Shown here: one piece after another, positions 31,231 through 40,205 of the stretch
Layout of the letters: each line of letters begins with the position of its first letter
Position numbering within the stretch: position 1 is the first letter of the stretch
From: Chromobacterium alticapitis
GTDB lineage: Bacteria; Pseudomonadota; Gammaproteobacteria; Burkholderiales; Chromobacteriaceae
Assembly: GCF_002924365.1 (NCBI RefSeq)
Contig: NZ_PQWB01000004.1
Coordinates: 1 to 41,007, forward strand
DNA: 41,007 bases
Direction of reading: 5' to 3'
Notes under the pieces: model-generated
Seen by the model: only the letters and a program-made list of their open reading frames with translations
Database searches by the model: none
Told to the model about the DNA's origin: nothing
Program-made: the position numbers and the translations under genes

Positions 31231-31264
31231 GGTATATGCCCGCTATTTTAATGTGAAAACGCCA

Positions 31265-32026
31265 ATGAATAAACCCCAAGTACCTGATTTTCTGAAAAAC
31301 ATCCGCGTGGTGCTGGCGCGGCCCAACCATCCGGGCAACATCGGCTCCGCCGCCCGCGCGATGAAAACCATGGGTTTGAGCCGCTTGTACCTGGTAGAAC
31401 CCAAGGTGTTTCCCAGCGACGAGGCCAATACGCTGGCTTCCGGCGCGGTAGACCTGCTGGAATGCGCCACCGTGGTGAACTCCTTGCAGGAAGCGCTGGC
31501 CGACGTCACCGTAGCCTGCGCGCTGACCAGCCGCCGCCGCGAGCTGACCACCCCGTTGTCCACGCCGCGCCAGACCACGCCAGAGCTGATCGCGCGCGCG
31601 CGCGAAGGCGAACAGGTCGCCCTGGTATTCGGCAACGAAACCTTCGGCCTGTCCATTGAGGAAGTGGAGCAGTGCAACCGGCTGGTAACCATCCCCGGCA
31701 ACCCGGATTACTTCTCGCTGAACCTGGCGATGGCGGTGCAAGTGATGACCTACGAGCTGTTCAGCCATACCGACGTGGACGTGGAATACCTGCGCGCCGA
31801 GGGCGCAGCGGCGACGCAGAGCGAGGTGGACGGCATGTGCGGCCACCTGGAGCAGGCGATGGACGAGATAGGCTACTTCCAGCGCCGCAACAGCGAGCGG
31901 CTGATGCGCCGCATGCGCACCATGTTCCACCGCGCCGGCATGCTGCGCGAAGAAATCGACATCCTGCGCGGCTTCTACAAGCAGGTGCAGCGCGCGGCCG
32001 GCAAAGCTTCCGGCAATGCGGACTGA
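31265..32026 (+). CDS. trmJ: tRNA 2'-O-methyltransferase TrmJ
   Basis: A 253-residue SPOUT methyltransferase that modifies the ribose at tRNA position 32. The knot motifs are readable: VVLARPNHPGNIGSAARAMKTMG at the start, VFGNETFGLSIEE near residue 121, and TIPGNPDYFSLNLAMAVQVMTYEL near 140. The C-terminal helix region carries RRNSERLMRRMRTMFHRAG. ATG 31265 gives the normal length. It overlaps the DUF1853 gene by 11 bases. Confidence 0.95.
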   Translation: MNKPQVPDFLKNIRVVLARPNHPGNIGSAARAMKTMGLSRLYLVEPKVFPSDEANTLASGAVDLLECATVVNSLQEALADVTVACALTSRRRELTTPLSTPRQTTPELIARAREGEQVALVFGNETFGLSIEEVEQCNRLVTIPGNPDYFSLNLAMAVQVMTYELFSHTDVDVEYLRAEGAAATQSEVDGMCGHLEQAMDEIGYFQRRNSERLMRRMRTMFHRAGMLREEIDILRGFYKQVQRAAGKASGNAD

Positions 32027-32933
32027 GCCTGGATACGAGCTGCCCTATGCGCACCCGGCGGTGCGCGATCTCGCCTTTCTGCTAACTTCGCCCTCGCCCT
32101 GGTTGTGCGGCGCCGACTTTCCGCCCGAGCGCCTGCTGGGGCTGGACGGCGCGGCGCGCCTGGCCGAACTGGACCGCTCGCCCGCGGCGCTGGAGGCCTG
32201 GCTCGCCGCCGCGCCGGCCACTCGGCTGGGCAAATACGCAGAGCGGCTGTACGCCTTCTGGTTTCGCCATGCGCCGCACATCGAGCTTGTCGCCGAAAAC
32301 CTGCAAGTCCTCAACCGGGAACGCCGCGTCATAGGGGAGTTCGACTTCCTGCTGCGGCTGGACGGCGAGCCTTGGCATCTGGAAACCGCCAGCAAATTCT
32401 ATCTGCAAACAGGCGACACGCTAGAAGATTTGATCGGCCCCGGACTCAATGACGCCTGGCGGCTAAAAGAGACCAAAAACGCAACGCAATTGCGGCTGTC
32501 CCGCCACCCGGACGCGCTTCCCTACCTGCCAGCGGGTTTCGAACGCTGCCGCGCCGCCTCCCGCTTGAGCGGTTGGTTCTTCTACCCGGCAGACCAGACC
32601 TTGCCCACTCTTCTCTCCCCCGGCCAACTCCACGGCTGGCACGCGCCCCTGCAAGAAAATTGGCCCCGACGCTGCGGCGATTCGCGCTGGGCCTGGCTGC
32701 CCAGGCTGTCGTGGCTGGCGCCGGCCAGGCTGGACGAGAGCCGCGTCCAGAACGAGCCTGCGTTGCGGGAACAACTACTCGCGGTGCCGTCGCCGCAATT
32801 GGTGGCTGAGCTGCGGCCCGGCGCGGATGGCGCGTGGCATGAGGCGGCGCGCGTCTTTGCCACACCGCCCGGCTGGCCGGACCCTTCCCGTCTGGCCGCG
32901 CTGCGGCAGCGCGTCGCCGCCGCTCGGACATGA
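32016..32933 (+). CDS. DUF1853-family protein
   Basis: A 305-residue soluble protein matching DUF1853 (HPAVRDLAFLLTSPSP, KYAERLYAFWF, IELVAENLQVLN, then GEFDFLLRLDGEPWHLETASKFYLQ). The last stretch reads E-x-D-x..-E-x-x-x-K, like the core of PD-(D/E)XK nucleases; a nuclease-like function is inference. It overlaps trmJ by 11 bases and so is made from the same message. A bidirectional terminator separates it from fnr. Confidence 0.88.
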   Translation: MRTEPGYELPYAHPAVRDLAFLLTSPSPWLCGADFPPERLLGLDGAARLAELDRSPAALEAWLAAAPATRLGKYAERLYAFWFRHAPHIELVAENLQVLNRERRVIGEFDFLLRLDGEPWHLETASKFYLQTGDTLEDLIGPGLNDAWRLKETKNATQLRLSRHPDALPYLPAGFERCRAASRLSGWFFYPADQTLPTLLSPGQLHGWHAPLQENWPRRCGDSRWAWLPRLSWLAPARLDESRVQNEPALREQLLAVPSPQLVAELRPGADGAWHEAARVFATPPGWPDPSRLAALRQRVAAART

Positions 32934-32962
32934 AAAAAGGCAGACCCATAGTCTGCCTTTTT
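32933..32962. terminator. bidirectional terminator between DUF1853 gene and fnr
   Basis: GGCAGAC (32939-32945) and GTCTGCC (32951-32957) around a five-base loop, with A6 to the left and T5 to the right. It serves both converging genes. Confidence 0.93.
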
Positions 32963-32980
32963 CATTGCCGATAACCGCTC

Positions 32981-33727
32981 TTAGTGGTTGTTGGCGTGGG
33001 CGCAGCCGGAAATCAGGCTCTTCAGCTCGTCCAACAGCACCAGCTGGATATGCTTGTGGTCCACGGTAATCCAGCCTTGCTGCTGGAACTTGGACAGCGT
33101 GCGGCTGACCGTTTCCAGCTTCAGGCCCAGGAAGCTGCCGATTTCCTCGCGGCTCATCCGCAGGATGAAATCGTTGGCGGCGAAGCCGCGGGTGGACAGA
33201 CGGCTGGACAGGTTCAGCAGGAAAGCGGCGATGCGCTCCTCCGCCTTCATATTGCCCAAGAGCAGCATCACGTTCTGGTCGCGCACGATCTCGCGGCTCA
33301 TCAGCCGGTAGAAATGGTGCTGCAGGCTGGGAATGTCGCGGCTCAGCGTTTCCATGCGGTTGAACGGCAGCTCGCACACTTCGCTGTCTTCCAGCGCGAT
33401 GGCGTCGCAGCTGTGGTTGCCGGTGGAAATGCCGTCCAGGCCCATCAGCTCGCCGGACATCTGGAAGCCGGTCACCTGCTCGCGGCCGTCCTGGCTGGCG
33501 ACGCAGGTCTTGAAGAAGCCGGTGCGCACGGCGAACAGGGACTTGAAAGACTCGCCGCTGTGGAACAGGTACTCGCCGCGTTTCAAGCGGCGGCTCTGCC
33601 GGATCACGGTGTCGAGTTGGCTCATCTCCTCGCGGTTCAGCCCAACGGGCAAACACAGCTCGCGCAGACTGCAGCTGGAGCAGGAGACTTTCAAAGTATG
33701 CAGGGGGGTGTGGTTGTGTTCAGACAT
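32981..33727 (-). CDS. fnr: FNR-family oxygen-sensing regulator
   Basis: A 248-residue CRP/FNR regulator. The [4Fe-4S] ligands are C16, C19, C25 (CSSCSLRELC) and C107 (NHSCDAIAL). The C-terminal helix-turn-helix reads REEIGSFLGLKLETVSRTLSKFQ, with the E..SR contacts for TTGAT half-sites. It switches cells to anaerobic metabolism. ATG 33727 is chosen; an upstream in-frame ATG adds five residues. A perfect FNR box lies 27 bases before the start, so it probably controls itself. Confidence 0.97.
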   Translation of the reverse strand: MSEHNHTPLHTLKVSCSSCSLRELCLPVGLNREEMSQLDTVIRQSRRLKRGEYLFHSGESFKSLFAVRTGFFKTCVASQDGREQVTGFQMSGELMGLDGISTGNHSCDAIALEDSEVCELPFNRMETLSRDIPSLQHHFYRLMSREIVRDQNVMLLLGNMKAEERIAAFLLNLSSRLSTRGFAANDFILRMSREEIGSFLGLKLETVSRTLSKFQQQGWITVDHKHIQLVLLDELKSLISGCAHANNH

Positions 33728-33753
33728 GCTATTTGGCTGCAAGCTCGTAAAGG

Positions 33754-33767
33754 TTGACCATAGTCAA
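33754..33767. promoter_or_regulatory. FNR box between fnr and hemN
   Basis: TTGAC-CATA-GTCAA, a perfect palindrome of the FNR-box form (consensus TTGAT-N4-ATCAA, 8 of 10). It lies 66 bases before hemN and 27 before fnr. It can activate hemN under anoxia and repress fnr. Confidence 0.85.
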
Positions 33768-33832
33768 TGCCGACAATGGGGGTTTTCCGCAAATTTACCA
33801 GTACACCAGAAGTTTTACCATCCGAAAGCGAT

Positions 33833-35239
33833 ATGAAAACCACCCAACCCTTTTCTCCGGCCCATTTCGAGTTCGATCGCGAGCTGATCGAACGACTGGA
33901 TGGCGCCGGACCGCGGTACACATCGTACCCGACCGCAGATCGCTTCACATCAAATTTTTCCGAAAGCGACTATCTGCTACGCCTGCAACAGCGCCGCATC
34001 GGCGCTAATCGTAGGCCATTATCGCTGTATGTGCATATTCCTTTTTGCAACACCGTCTGTTTCTACTGCGCCTGCAACAAGATCATCACCAAGGACAAGA
34101 GCAAGGCGGACATCTATCTGGACCATCTGGAGAAGGAAATCCAGCTGGTAGCGGCGCAACTGGGTTGCCGCGAGAAGGTCATTCAGCTGCACTTCGGCGG
34201 CGGCACGCCCACCTTCCTGTCCGACGCGCAGCTCGAACGGCTGATGGCGATGCTGAGCGAGCACTTCGAATTCATGCCCGAGGGCGAGTATTCGATCGAG
34301 ATCGACCCGCGCAAGGTATCGCGCGAAACCATGCTCAAGCTGGCCAAATTCGGCTTCAACCGCATCAGCGTGGGCGTGCAGGACTTCGAACCGGCAGTGC
34401 AGAAGGCCGTGAACCGAATCCAGAGCGAAGAGGAAACCCGCGCGGTGATCGAGGCCGGACGCGAGGCTGGCATCCAGTCGGTCAGCCTGGACCTGATCTA
34501 CGGTCTGCCGCTGCAAACGCGCGAATCCATGCTGCGCACGCTGCAAAAGGCGCTGGAGCTGAATCCGGACCGGCTGGCGCTGTACAACTACGCCCACCTG
34601 CCCACCGTGTTCATGCCGCAGCGGCGCATCCACGAAGCCGACCTGCCCTCGACCTCGACCAAGCTGGACATCCTGCAGGACGCGGTGAAGATGCTGACCG
34701 ACGCTGGCTATGTGTTCATCGGCATGGACCATTTCGCCAAGCCTGACGACGAACTAGCCGTGGCGCTGCGCCAGGGACGGCTGCAACGCAACTTCCAGGG
34801 CTACTCCACCCATGCGGACTGCGACATGCTGGCCTTCGGCGTGTCCGCCATCAGCAAGGTGGGCTCCAGCTACTGCCAGAACGACAAGACGCTGGACGGC
34901 TATTACGCGTCGCTGGACGCGGGCAAGCTGCCCATCGTGCGCGGCATCACGCTGGACAACGACGACCTGCTGCGCCGGACCATCATCCAGGGCCTGATGT
35001 GCCGCTTCGCGCTGTCGGTGGAGGCCATAGAGGAAATCTTCAGCATCAACTTCGCCCAATATTTCAATGAGGAAATGCCGCAGATCCGCGCCTTCCAGCA
35101 CCAGGGCCTGCTGTCCTTCGACGGCGATTTCCTGATGGTGGAGCCCAAGGGGCGCTTCCTGATCCGCAATATCGCCATGCTGTTCGACCGCCACCTGCGC
35201 GAGCGGCAAACCCACGCCCGCTACTCCAAAACCATCTAG
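33833..35239 (+). CDS. hemN: oxygen-independent coproporphyrinogen III dehydrogenase
   Basis: A 468-residue radical-SAM enzyme of anaerobic haem synthesis. The cluster motif CNTVCFYCAC gives C72, C76 and C79, with YVHIPFC before and LHFGGGTPTFL after it. PRYTSYPTADRF at the N-terminus is the HemN hallmark that separates it from HemW. The ATG at 33833 is chosen; an ATG at 33767 in the same frame overlaps the FNR box and adds unrelated residues. Divergent from fnr, sharing the FNR box. Confidence 0.96.
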   Translation: MKTTQPFSPAHFEFDRELIERLDGAGPRYTSYPTADRFTSNFSESDYLLRLQQRRIGANRRPLSLYVHIPFCNTVCFYCACNKIITKDKSKADIYLDHLEKEIQLVAAQLGCREKVIQLHFGGGTPTFLSDAQLERLMAMLSEHFEFMPEGEYSIEIDPRKVSRETMLKLAKFGFNRISVGVQDFEPAVQKAVNRIQSEEETRAVIEAGREAGIQSVSLDLIYGLPLQTRESMLRTLQKALELNPDRLALYNYAHLPTVFMPQRRIHEADLPSTSTKLDILQDAVKMLTDAGYVFIGMDHFAKPDDELAVALRQGRLQRNFQGYSTHADCDMLAFGVSAISKVGSSYCQNDKTLDGYYASLDAGKLPIVRGITLDNDDLLRRTIIQGLMCRFALSVEAIEEIFSINFAQYFNEEMPQIRAFQHQGLLSFDGDFLMVEPKGRFLIRNIAMLFDRHLRERQTHARYSKTI

Positions 35240-35245
35240 GCTTCC

Positions 35246-35276
35246 CCGCCTCGCGCCCCGCGCGAGGCGGTCTTTC
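35246..35276 (+). terminator. terminator after hemN
   Basis: CCGCCTCGCGC (35246-35256) and GCGCGAGGCGG (35260-35270) form an 11-base perfect stem with a three-base loop, followed by TCTTT. A strong stem with a weak T-run. Confidence 0.8.
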
Positions 35277-35363
35277 CGCGTCTATCTCATCCGCGATACC
35301 CGCCGTTCGTGTAAATGGCTATGATTCCGTCTTGTAATAAGCAAATTCACTTATACAGTTGAA

Positions 35364-35425
35364 GGACGGAAGCTATGTTCCGTCCGACCTTGCCCGGCTA
35401 CCCAGGCCGTGGCGATACGGTAGGA
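35364..35425 (+). promoter_or_regulatory. structured leader of the chemoreceptor gene
   Basis: GGACGGAA (35364-35371) and TTCCGTCC (35378-35385) form a perfect eight-base stem with a six-base loop. Further on CTACC pairs with GGTAG, and CCGT with ACGG, across CAGG and GGCGAT, so that the TAGGAG ribosome site of the receptor gene can be masked. It resembles a translational control element. No known riboswitch class fits. Confidence 0.45.
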
Positions 35426-35433
35426 GTAATGCC

Positions 35434-37449
35434 ATGACCACCCCCATCGTCAGGCTGATGCAGCGCCTCAGCTACCCGCAGCGTTTCGCCGTCATCGGCG
35501 TATTGTTCGCCTTCGCGCTGCTCTATCTGGTTTATGGCTTGTACCGCACCAACCAGGACAATATCGACTTCACCGCCAAGGAAAAAATAGGCGTCGTCTA
35601 CATGCAGCCGCTGACGGCCTGCCTGGCCGCCGTCCAGCAGCAGCAGGAACTGGCCGTGCGCGCGGCGCTAGGCGACGCCCAAGCCCGCAGCGCGCTGGGC
35701 GATGCCGCGCAGCAGTTGCAGGCGAAGTGGCAGGCCTTGAAAACCGCCAACGGCCAGCTAGGCGGCGCGCTGGGCAGCGACAGCGCCTGGAAGGACGCCG
35801 AATCAGGCTGGGCCGCGCTGCAATCGGCGGGCAATGCCGCCCCCGCCCAGCAGATCGCCGCCTACAGCGCCTTCAACGACAAGCTGAACAATCTGATAGG
35901 CGCCATCAGCGACAACTCCAATCTGACGCTGGACCCGGACATCGACTCCTATTACCTGATGGATGCCGCCACCGCCAAGCTGCCCACGCTGCTGATCCAT
36001 CTGGGCGAAGCCAACGCCATCGCGGCGCTGGCCGAGGCCAATCATGCGCTGGAGCCGGCCCAGCGCGACCGCCTGGTCGAACTGCGTCCGCTGATCGCCG
36101 AAGCCAGCGATGGTTTGACTAGCGACGCCGGCAAGGCCTTCGCCAACAACGCCGGCCTCAAGGCCGATCTATCCGGCTACGGAGACAAGCTGGCCGCCAT
36201 CCTGAAAAGCCAGGCCGGCGGCATTGACGACGCGGTGGCCGGCAAAATCGGCGCCAGCGGGCTGAAGATATCCGGCCACACCGCCGAAAACGCCCAGGCC
36301 ATCGCCGCCTACATGGCCACAGGCCTGTCCCGGTTGGACGGCCTGCTGCAAGCGCGGATCGACCATACCGCCCTGCAACGCAACAGCTATATCGGCATAG
36401 GCGTGGCCGCCATGCTGCTGGCCATCTTCCTGTTCCACCAGCTGTATTTGTCCATCACGCTGCAGCTGGGCGGCGAGCCGCTGCATGTGCAAGAGGTAGT
36501 AGAGCAAATCGCCTCCGGCCGGCTGGACACCCGCATCCAGCTGCGCGATGGCGACGAAACCAGCCTGCTGGCCGCTATCCGCCGCATGCGCAACCAGTTG
36601 CGCGACACCGTGGCCCAGTTGATGGATACCGCCAACGAGGTGAACAGCGCCGCCGCGGAAATGGCGCAGAGCGCGCACAGCATCACCAGCAGCAGTTGCC
36701 AGCAAAACGAGGCGGCCGCCAGCATGGCGGCGGCGATAGAGCAACTAAGCACCAGCCTGTCGGTCTGCGCCGAACAATCCGAGCAGGCGGACCGGCTGTC
36801 CACCGACGCCGTGCGCGAATCCGACCAGGGCGACAAGGTCATCGCCGCCACCAGCCACAGCATGGACGGCATCGTGCGCGATGTGTCCACGGTGTCGGAC
36901 ACCATAGGCGATCTGGGCAGGCAGTCGCAGTCTATCGCCGGCATCGTCGACGTGATCCGCGACGTGGCTGAACAGACCAATCTATTGGCGTTGAACGCGG
37001 CGATAGAGGCCGCGCGCGCCGGTGAGATGGGCCGCGGCTTCGCCGTGGTGGCGGACGAGGTGCGCAAGCTGGCCGAACGCACCGCGTTGTCCACCACCGA
37101 AATCAGCAATATCGTCGGCCAGATCCAGAGCACGGCGCAACGCGGCACGCAGAGCATGCAAGTGGGCATGCAGACCATCATGGACGGCCAGACGCGCGCG
37201 CGCGAGGCCGGCAGCAGCATGCACGACATCCGCCACCGCATCACCGACGTGCTGTCCAGCATCCACCAGATCACCGACTCGCTGCGCGAGCAGAGCCATG
37301 CCAGCCAGACGCTGGCGCAGAACGTGGAGCAGGTGTCTCGGATGTCCGAGCAGAACACGCTGGCGGTCAAGGCCAGCGCCGAAACGGCCGCCGAGCTGCA
37401 AACCATCTCGCAGCGCCTGCTCAACGTGGCCGGGCGCTTCACCGTTTAA
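35434..37449 (+). CDS. methyl-accepting chemotaxis protein
   Basis: A 671-residue chemoreceptor. One membrane helix at about residues 17-37, a long helical periplasmic sensing region (about 40-325), a second helix at about 330-350 ([20 protein letters not shown]), a HAMP domain and the cytoplasmic signalling hairpin with the invariant tip ([47 protein letters not shown]). No CheR-tethering pentapeptide ends the protein. The ligand is unknown. ATG 35434 follows TAGGAGTA; an ATG 75 bases earlier lies within the structured leader. Confidence 0.95.
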   Translation: MTTPIVRLMQRLSYPQRFAVIGVLFAFALLYLVYGLYRTNQDNIDFTAKEKIGVVYMQPLTACLAAVQQQQELAVRAALGDAQARSALGDAAQQLQAKWQALKTANGQLGGALGSDSAWKDAESGWAALQSAGNAAPAQQIAAYSAFNDKLNNLIGAISDNSNLTLDPDIDSYYLMDAATAKLPTLLIHLGEANAIAALAEANHALEPAQRDRLVELRPLIAEASDGLTSDAGKAFANNAGLKADLSGYGDKLAAILKSQAGGIDDAVAGKIGASGLKISGHTAENAQAIAAYMATGLSRLDGLLQARIDHTALQRNSYIGIGVAAMLLAIFLFHQLYLSITLQLGGEPLHVQEVVEQIASGRLDTRIQLRDGDETSLLAAIRRMRNQLRDTVAQLMDTANEVNSAAAEMAQSAHSITSSSCQQNEAAASMAAAIEQLSTSLSVCAEQSEQADRLSTDAVRESDQGDKVIAATSHSMDGIVRDVSTVSDTIGDLGRQSQSIAGIVDVIRDVAEQTNLLALNAAIEAARAGEMGRGFAVVADEVRKLAERTALSTTEISNIVGQIQSTAQRGTQSMQVGMQTIMDGQTRAREAGSSMHDIRHRITDVLSSIHQITDSLREQSHASQTLAQNVEQVSRMSEQNTLAVKASAETAAELQTISQRLLNVAGRFTV

Positions 37450-37462
37450 CCCCCGCCCTCGC

Positions 37463-37493
37463 AAAAAAGCCCGCTGCATGCAGCGGGCTTTTT
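37463..37493. terminator. bidirectional terminator between the receptor gene and ugpQ
   Basis: AAGCCCGCTGC and GCAGCGGGCTT form a long palindromic stem with A6 before and T5 after. It ends the chemoreceptor gene on the plus strand and ugpQ on the minus strand. Confidence 0.93.
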
Positions 37494-37510
37494 CATGCGC
37501 GACTGCGCGG

Positions 37511-38278
37511 CTACTGGGCCGCCAGCGGCCGCTGCGGCGCCAGCAGGTCCACGCGGTCGGTGCAGACGCTGTCCACGCCCCAGCCGCGCAGGGTTTGCGC
37601 TCTTTCCAGCGTATTCACGGTGTAGCACAGCAGCTGGTAGCCAGCCTGCTTGATGTCGCGCGCCAGCGCCTCGGTCAGCGTGACGTGATCGCAATGCAGC
37701 GCCACGCAATCCAGCTCCGCCAGGATGTCGCGCCAGTTAGCCGGAATCGCCTCGCACAGGAAGGCGCGCGGCAGCGCCGGCGCGGCGGCCTGAGCCGCGC
37801 GCAGCGCGTCGATCTCGAACGAGGACAGCAAGGGCGGAACCGACGCGCCGGCCCACAACCGCGCCGCCTCTTGCGCCACCAGGCGGCCGGTTTCCTCGAA
37901 ACGGCCCGGGCAGGGCTTGATCTCGATGTTCAGCAGCATGGCCTGCGCCTGGCAGTAGGCCGCCACATTGGCCAGCGTGGGCAGCGCCTCGCCGGCATGG
38001 GCGGCGCCCTTCCAGCCGCCGGCGTCGAGCATGGACAGCTCGGCCATGGTCTTGGCCTTGGCCTCGCCCTTGCCGTTGCTGGTGCGATCCACCGTGTCGT
38101 CGTGCAGCAGGAAACAGACATTGTCGGCCGATAGCTTGACGTCGCACTCCGCCGCGCGGTAGCCATAGCGGATACCCTCGCGGAAGCCGGCGATAGTGTT
38201 TTCCGGCGCCAGCGTGCCGCCGCCGCGGTGAGCGACGACCTCAGGATACGGCCAGGGCTGCTTGGGGTGCTGCGACAT
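37511..38278 (-). CDS. ugpQ: glycerophosphodiester phosphodiesterase
   Basis: A 255-residue cytoplasmic GDPD that hydrolyses glycerophosphodiesters to glycerol-3-phosphate and an alcohol. The catalytic pieces are [37 protein letters not shown], and IEIKPCPG. No signal peptide is seen, fitting UgpQ rather than periplasmic GlpQ. ATG 38278 follows CGGAGA. The gene overlaps the end of ugpC by 38 bases. It is last in the ugpAECQ order of E. coli. Confidence 0.95.
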   Translation of the reverse strand: MSQHPKQPWPYPEVVAHRGGGTLAPENTIAGFREGIRYGYRAAECDVKLSADNVCFLLHDDTVDRTSNGKGEAKAKTMAELSMLDAGGWKGAAHAGEALPTLANVAAYCQAQAMLLNIEIKPCPGRFEETGRLVAQEAARLWAGASVPPLLSSFEIDALRAAQAAAPALPRAFLCEAIPANWRDILAELDCVALHCDHVTLTEALARDIKQAGYQLLCYTVNTLERAQTLRGWGVDSVCTDRVDLLAPQRPLAAQ

Positions 38279-39353
38279 ATTCGATTCTCCGTTGAGTTTC
38301 CGCGTCAAACAGGTGCAGCGCCTCCGGCCGCACCGTCACTTCCAGCCGGCTGCCCGGCGCCGGCCGCTGGCCGTGCGGCAGCCGCGCCACCGCTGGCTGG
38401 CCCGCCAGACGGCCGTAGGCGTAATTGTCCGCCCCCAGCATTTCCACATTGTCCACGCCCAGGCTCAGCCGCGCTCCGGCTTCGCCGCCCTGGCGCAGGT
38501 GCTCGGGCCGGATGCCGACGCGCAGCGCGCGCCCGGCCAGTTCCGGCTCGGCTTGCGGCAAAGCCAGCTCGACGCCGTCGCCCAACAGCAAGCGTTCGCC
38601 GCGCTCGTCCGCCCGCGCCTCGAACACATTCATGCCCGGCGAGCCCATGAAGCCAGCGACGAAGGTGGAAGCCGGCCTATCGTAGATTTCGTCAGGCGCC
38701 CCTACCTGCTCGATATGGCCCTTGTTCAGCACGATGACGCGGTCGGCCAGCGTCATCGCTTCCACCTGATCGTGAGTGACATAGAGGCTGGTGGTGGCCA
38801 GCCGTCGATGCAGTTGCTGGATTTCCAGCCGCATCTGGCCGCGCAGCTTGGCGTCCAGATTGGACAGCGGCTCGTCGAACAGGAACACCGCCGGCTCGCG
38901 CACGATGGCGCGGCCCATGGCCACGCGCTGGCGCTGGCCGCCGGACAGTTCGCGCGGCCGGCGCGAGAGCAGCGGCTCCAGCTCCAGCACCGCCGCCACT
39001 TTTTGCACGCGCGCCGCGATGTCGGCCTTGCCCAGGCCCTTGATCTTCAAGGCGTATCCCATGTTCTCCGCCACCGTCATGTGCGGATACAGCGCGTAAT
39101 TCTGGAACACCATCGCGATGTCGCGGTCCTTGGGCTCCAGCGCATTGACCAGGCGCTCGCCGATGCGGACCTCGCCCTCTTCCGTGCTTTCCAGCCCGGC
39201 CACCATGCGCAGCAAGGTGGACTTGCCGCAGCCGGACGGGCCGACGATGACCACGAACTCGCCGTCCGCGATCTCGACCGAAATGCTCTCCAATACCTTG
39301 CGCTCGGCGCCGGGATAGCGCTTGGCGACTTGCTTCAGACTCAATTTTGCCAT
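38241..39353 (-). CDS. ugpC: glycerol-3-phosphate ABC transporter ATP-binding protein
   Basis: A 370-residue ABC ATPase of the MalK/UgpC class. Walker A is GPSGCGKST at residues 38-46, signature LSGGQ near 136, Walker [13 protein letters not shown] near 156, H-loop VTHDQ near 190, and a C-terminal OB-type regulatory domain. It ends with [13 protein letters not shown] beyond the usual family end HLFD..TQRRI; this extra tail is what overlaps ugpQ. Couples ATP hydrolysis to uptake through UgpA/UgpE. Confidence 0.97.
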   Translation of the reverse strand: MAKLSLKQVAKRYPGAERKVLESISVEIADGEFVVIVGPSGCGKSTLLRMVAGLESTEEGEVRIGERLVNALEPKDRDIAMVFQNYALYPHMTVAENMGYALKIKGLGKADIAARVQKVAAVLELEPLLSRRPRELSGGQRQRVAMGRAIVREPAVFLFDEPLSNLDAKLRGQMRLEIQQLHRRLATTSLYVTHDQVEAMTLADRVIVLNKGHIEQVGAPDEIYDRPASTFVAGFMGSPGMNVFEARADERGERLLLGDGVELALPQAEPELAGRALRVGIRPEHLRQGGEAGARLSLGVDNVEMLGADNYAYGRLAGQPAVARLPHGQRPAPGSRLEVTVRPEALHLFDAETQRRIEYVAAPQAALAVS

Positions 39354-39365
39354 CTGCGCTCTTTC

Positions 39366-40205
39366 TTATTTCTCGTTGTCCACCAGGCCCTTGACGAACC
39401 AGCGCTGCATGCCTATCACCACTACCAGGGGCGGCAGCAGGGTCAGCAGCGCGGCCGCCATCACCAGGTGCCACTGCACCGCCCCTTCGCCCAGCATGCC
39501 CTTGATCGCAATCACCGCGGTGGACATGGCCGGATCATGGGTGACCAAGAGCGGCCACAGATACTGGTTCCAGCCATAGATGAAGGTGATGACGAACAGC
39601 GCGGCCAGATTGGTGCGCGACAAGGGCAGCACCACGTCGATCATGAAGCGGATGGGACCCGCGCCATCCACCCGCGCCGCCTCCATCAGTTCCTTGGGCA
39701 AGGTCATGAAGAACTGGCGCAGCAGGAAGGTGGCGGTGGCGGACGCGATCAGCGGCAAGGTCAGGCCGGCGTAGCTGTTGATCAGGCCCATCTGGGTCAC
39801 CACCTCCACCGTCGGGAAAATCCGCACCTCCACCGGCAGCATCAGCGTGGCGAAGATCAGCGCGAAGCCGGTCTTGCGGAAGGGGAAGCGGAAGTAAACG
39901 ATGGCATAGGCGGACAGGAAGGAAATGAAGATCTTGCCGACCGCGATCAGCAGCGCCATGACCAGGCTGTTCCACAGCGTGCGCGCCAGCGGCACCGCCA
40001 AGCCGCCGTTGCCGCTCCACAGCACGGTGGACAGGTTATGCCACAGCTCGCCGCCCGGCAGCAGCGACAAGGGCACGCGGGTCACCTGATCCGCGCTCTG
40101 GCTCGCCGCGGCGAACATCAAATACAAAGGAAAGACCACGACCAGCGCGCCCGCGATCAGCATCGCGTGGCAGAACAGGTCCAGCCCCTTGCGGTTCTCC
40201 ACCAT
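39366..40205 (-). CDS. ugpE: glycerol-3-phosphate ABC transporter permease UgpE
   Basis: A 279-residue inner-membrane permease with six helices. The EAA loop ([26 protein letters not shown]) near residue 175 docks with UgpC. The N-terminal [22 protein letters not shown] is the typical first helix. It begins with ATG inside the stop of ugpA (one-base overlap, TGATG), so the two permease subunits are coupled. Confidence 0.96.
   Translation of the reverse strand: MVENRKGLDLFCHAMLIAGALVVVFPLYLMFAAASQSADQVTRVPLSLLPGGELWHNLSTVLWSGNGGLAVPLARTLWNSLVMALLIAVGKIFISFLSAYAIVYFRFPFRKTGFALIFATLMLPVEVRIFPTVEVVTQMGLINSYAGLTLPLIASATATFLLRQFFMTLPKELMEAARVDGAGPIRFMIDVVLPLSRTNLAALFVITFIYGWNQYLWPLLVTHDPAMSTAVIAIKGMLGEGAVQWHLVMAAALLTLLPPLVVVIGMQRWFVKGLVDNEK

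Noticed and set aside
35312-35340. Sigma-28 flagellar promoter for the chemoreceptor gene
   Set aside because: TAAA is followed by TGTAATAA at 17 bases; only four of eight -10 positions match and the spacing is wrong.
35360-35434. c-di-GMP (GEMM) riboswitch in the chemoreceptor leader
   Set aside because: GGACGGAAGC recalls part of the motif, but the conserved GCAAAGCC and tetraloop-receptor elements are missing.
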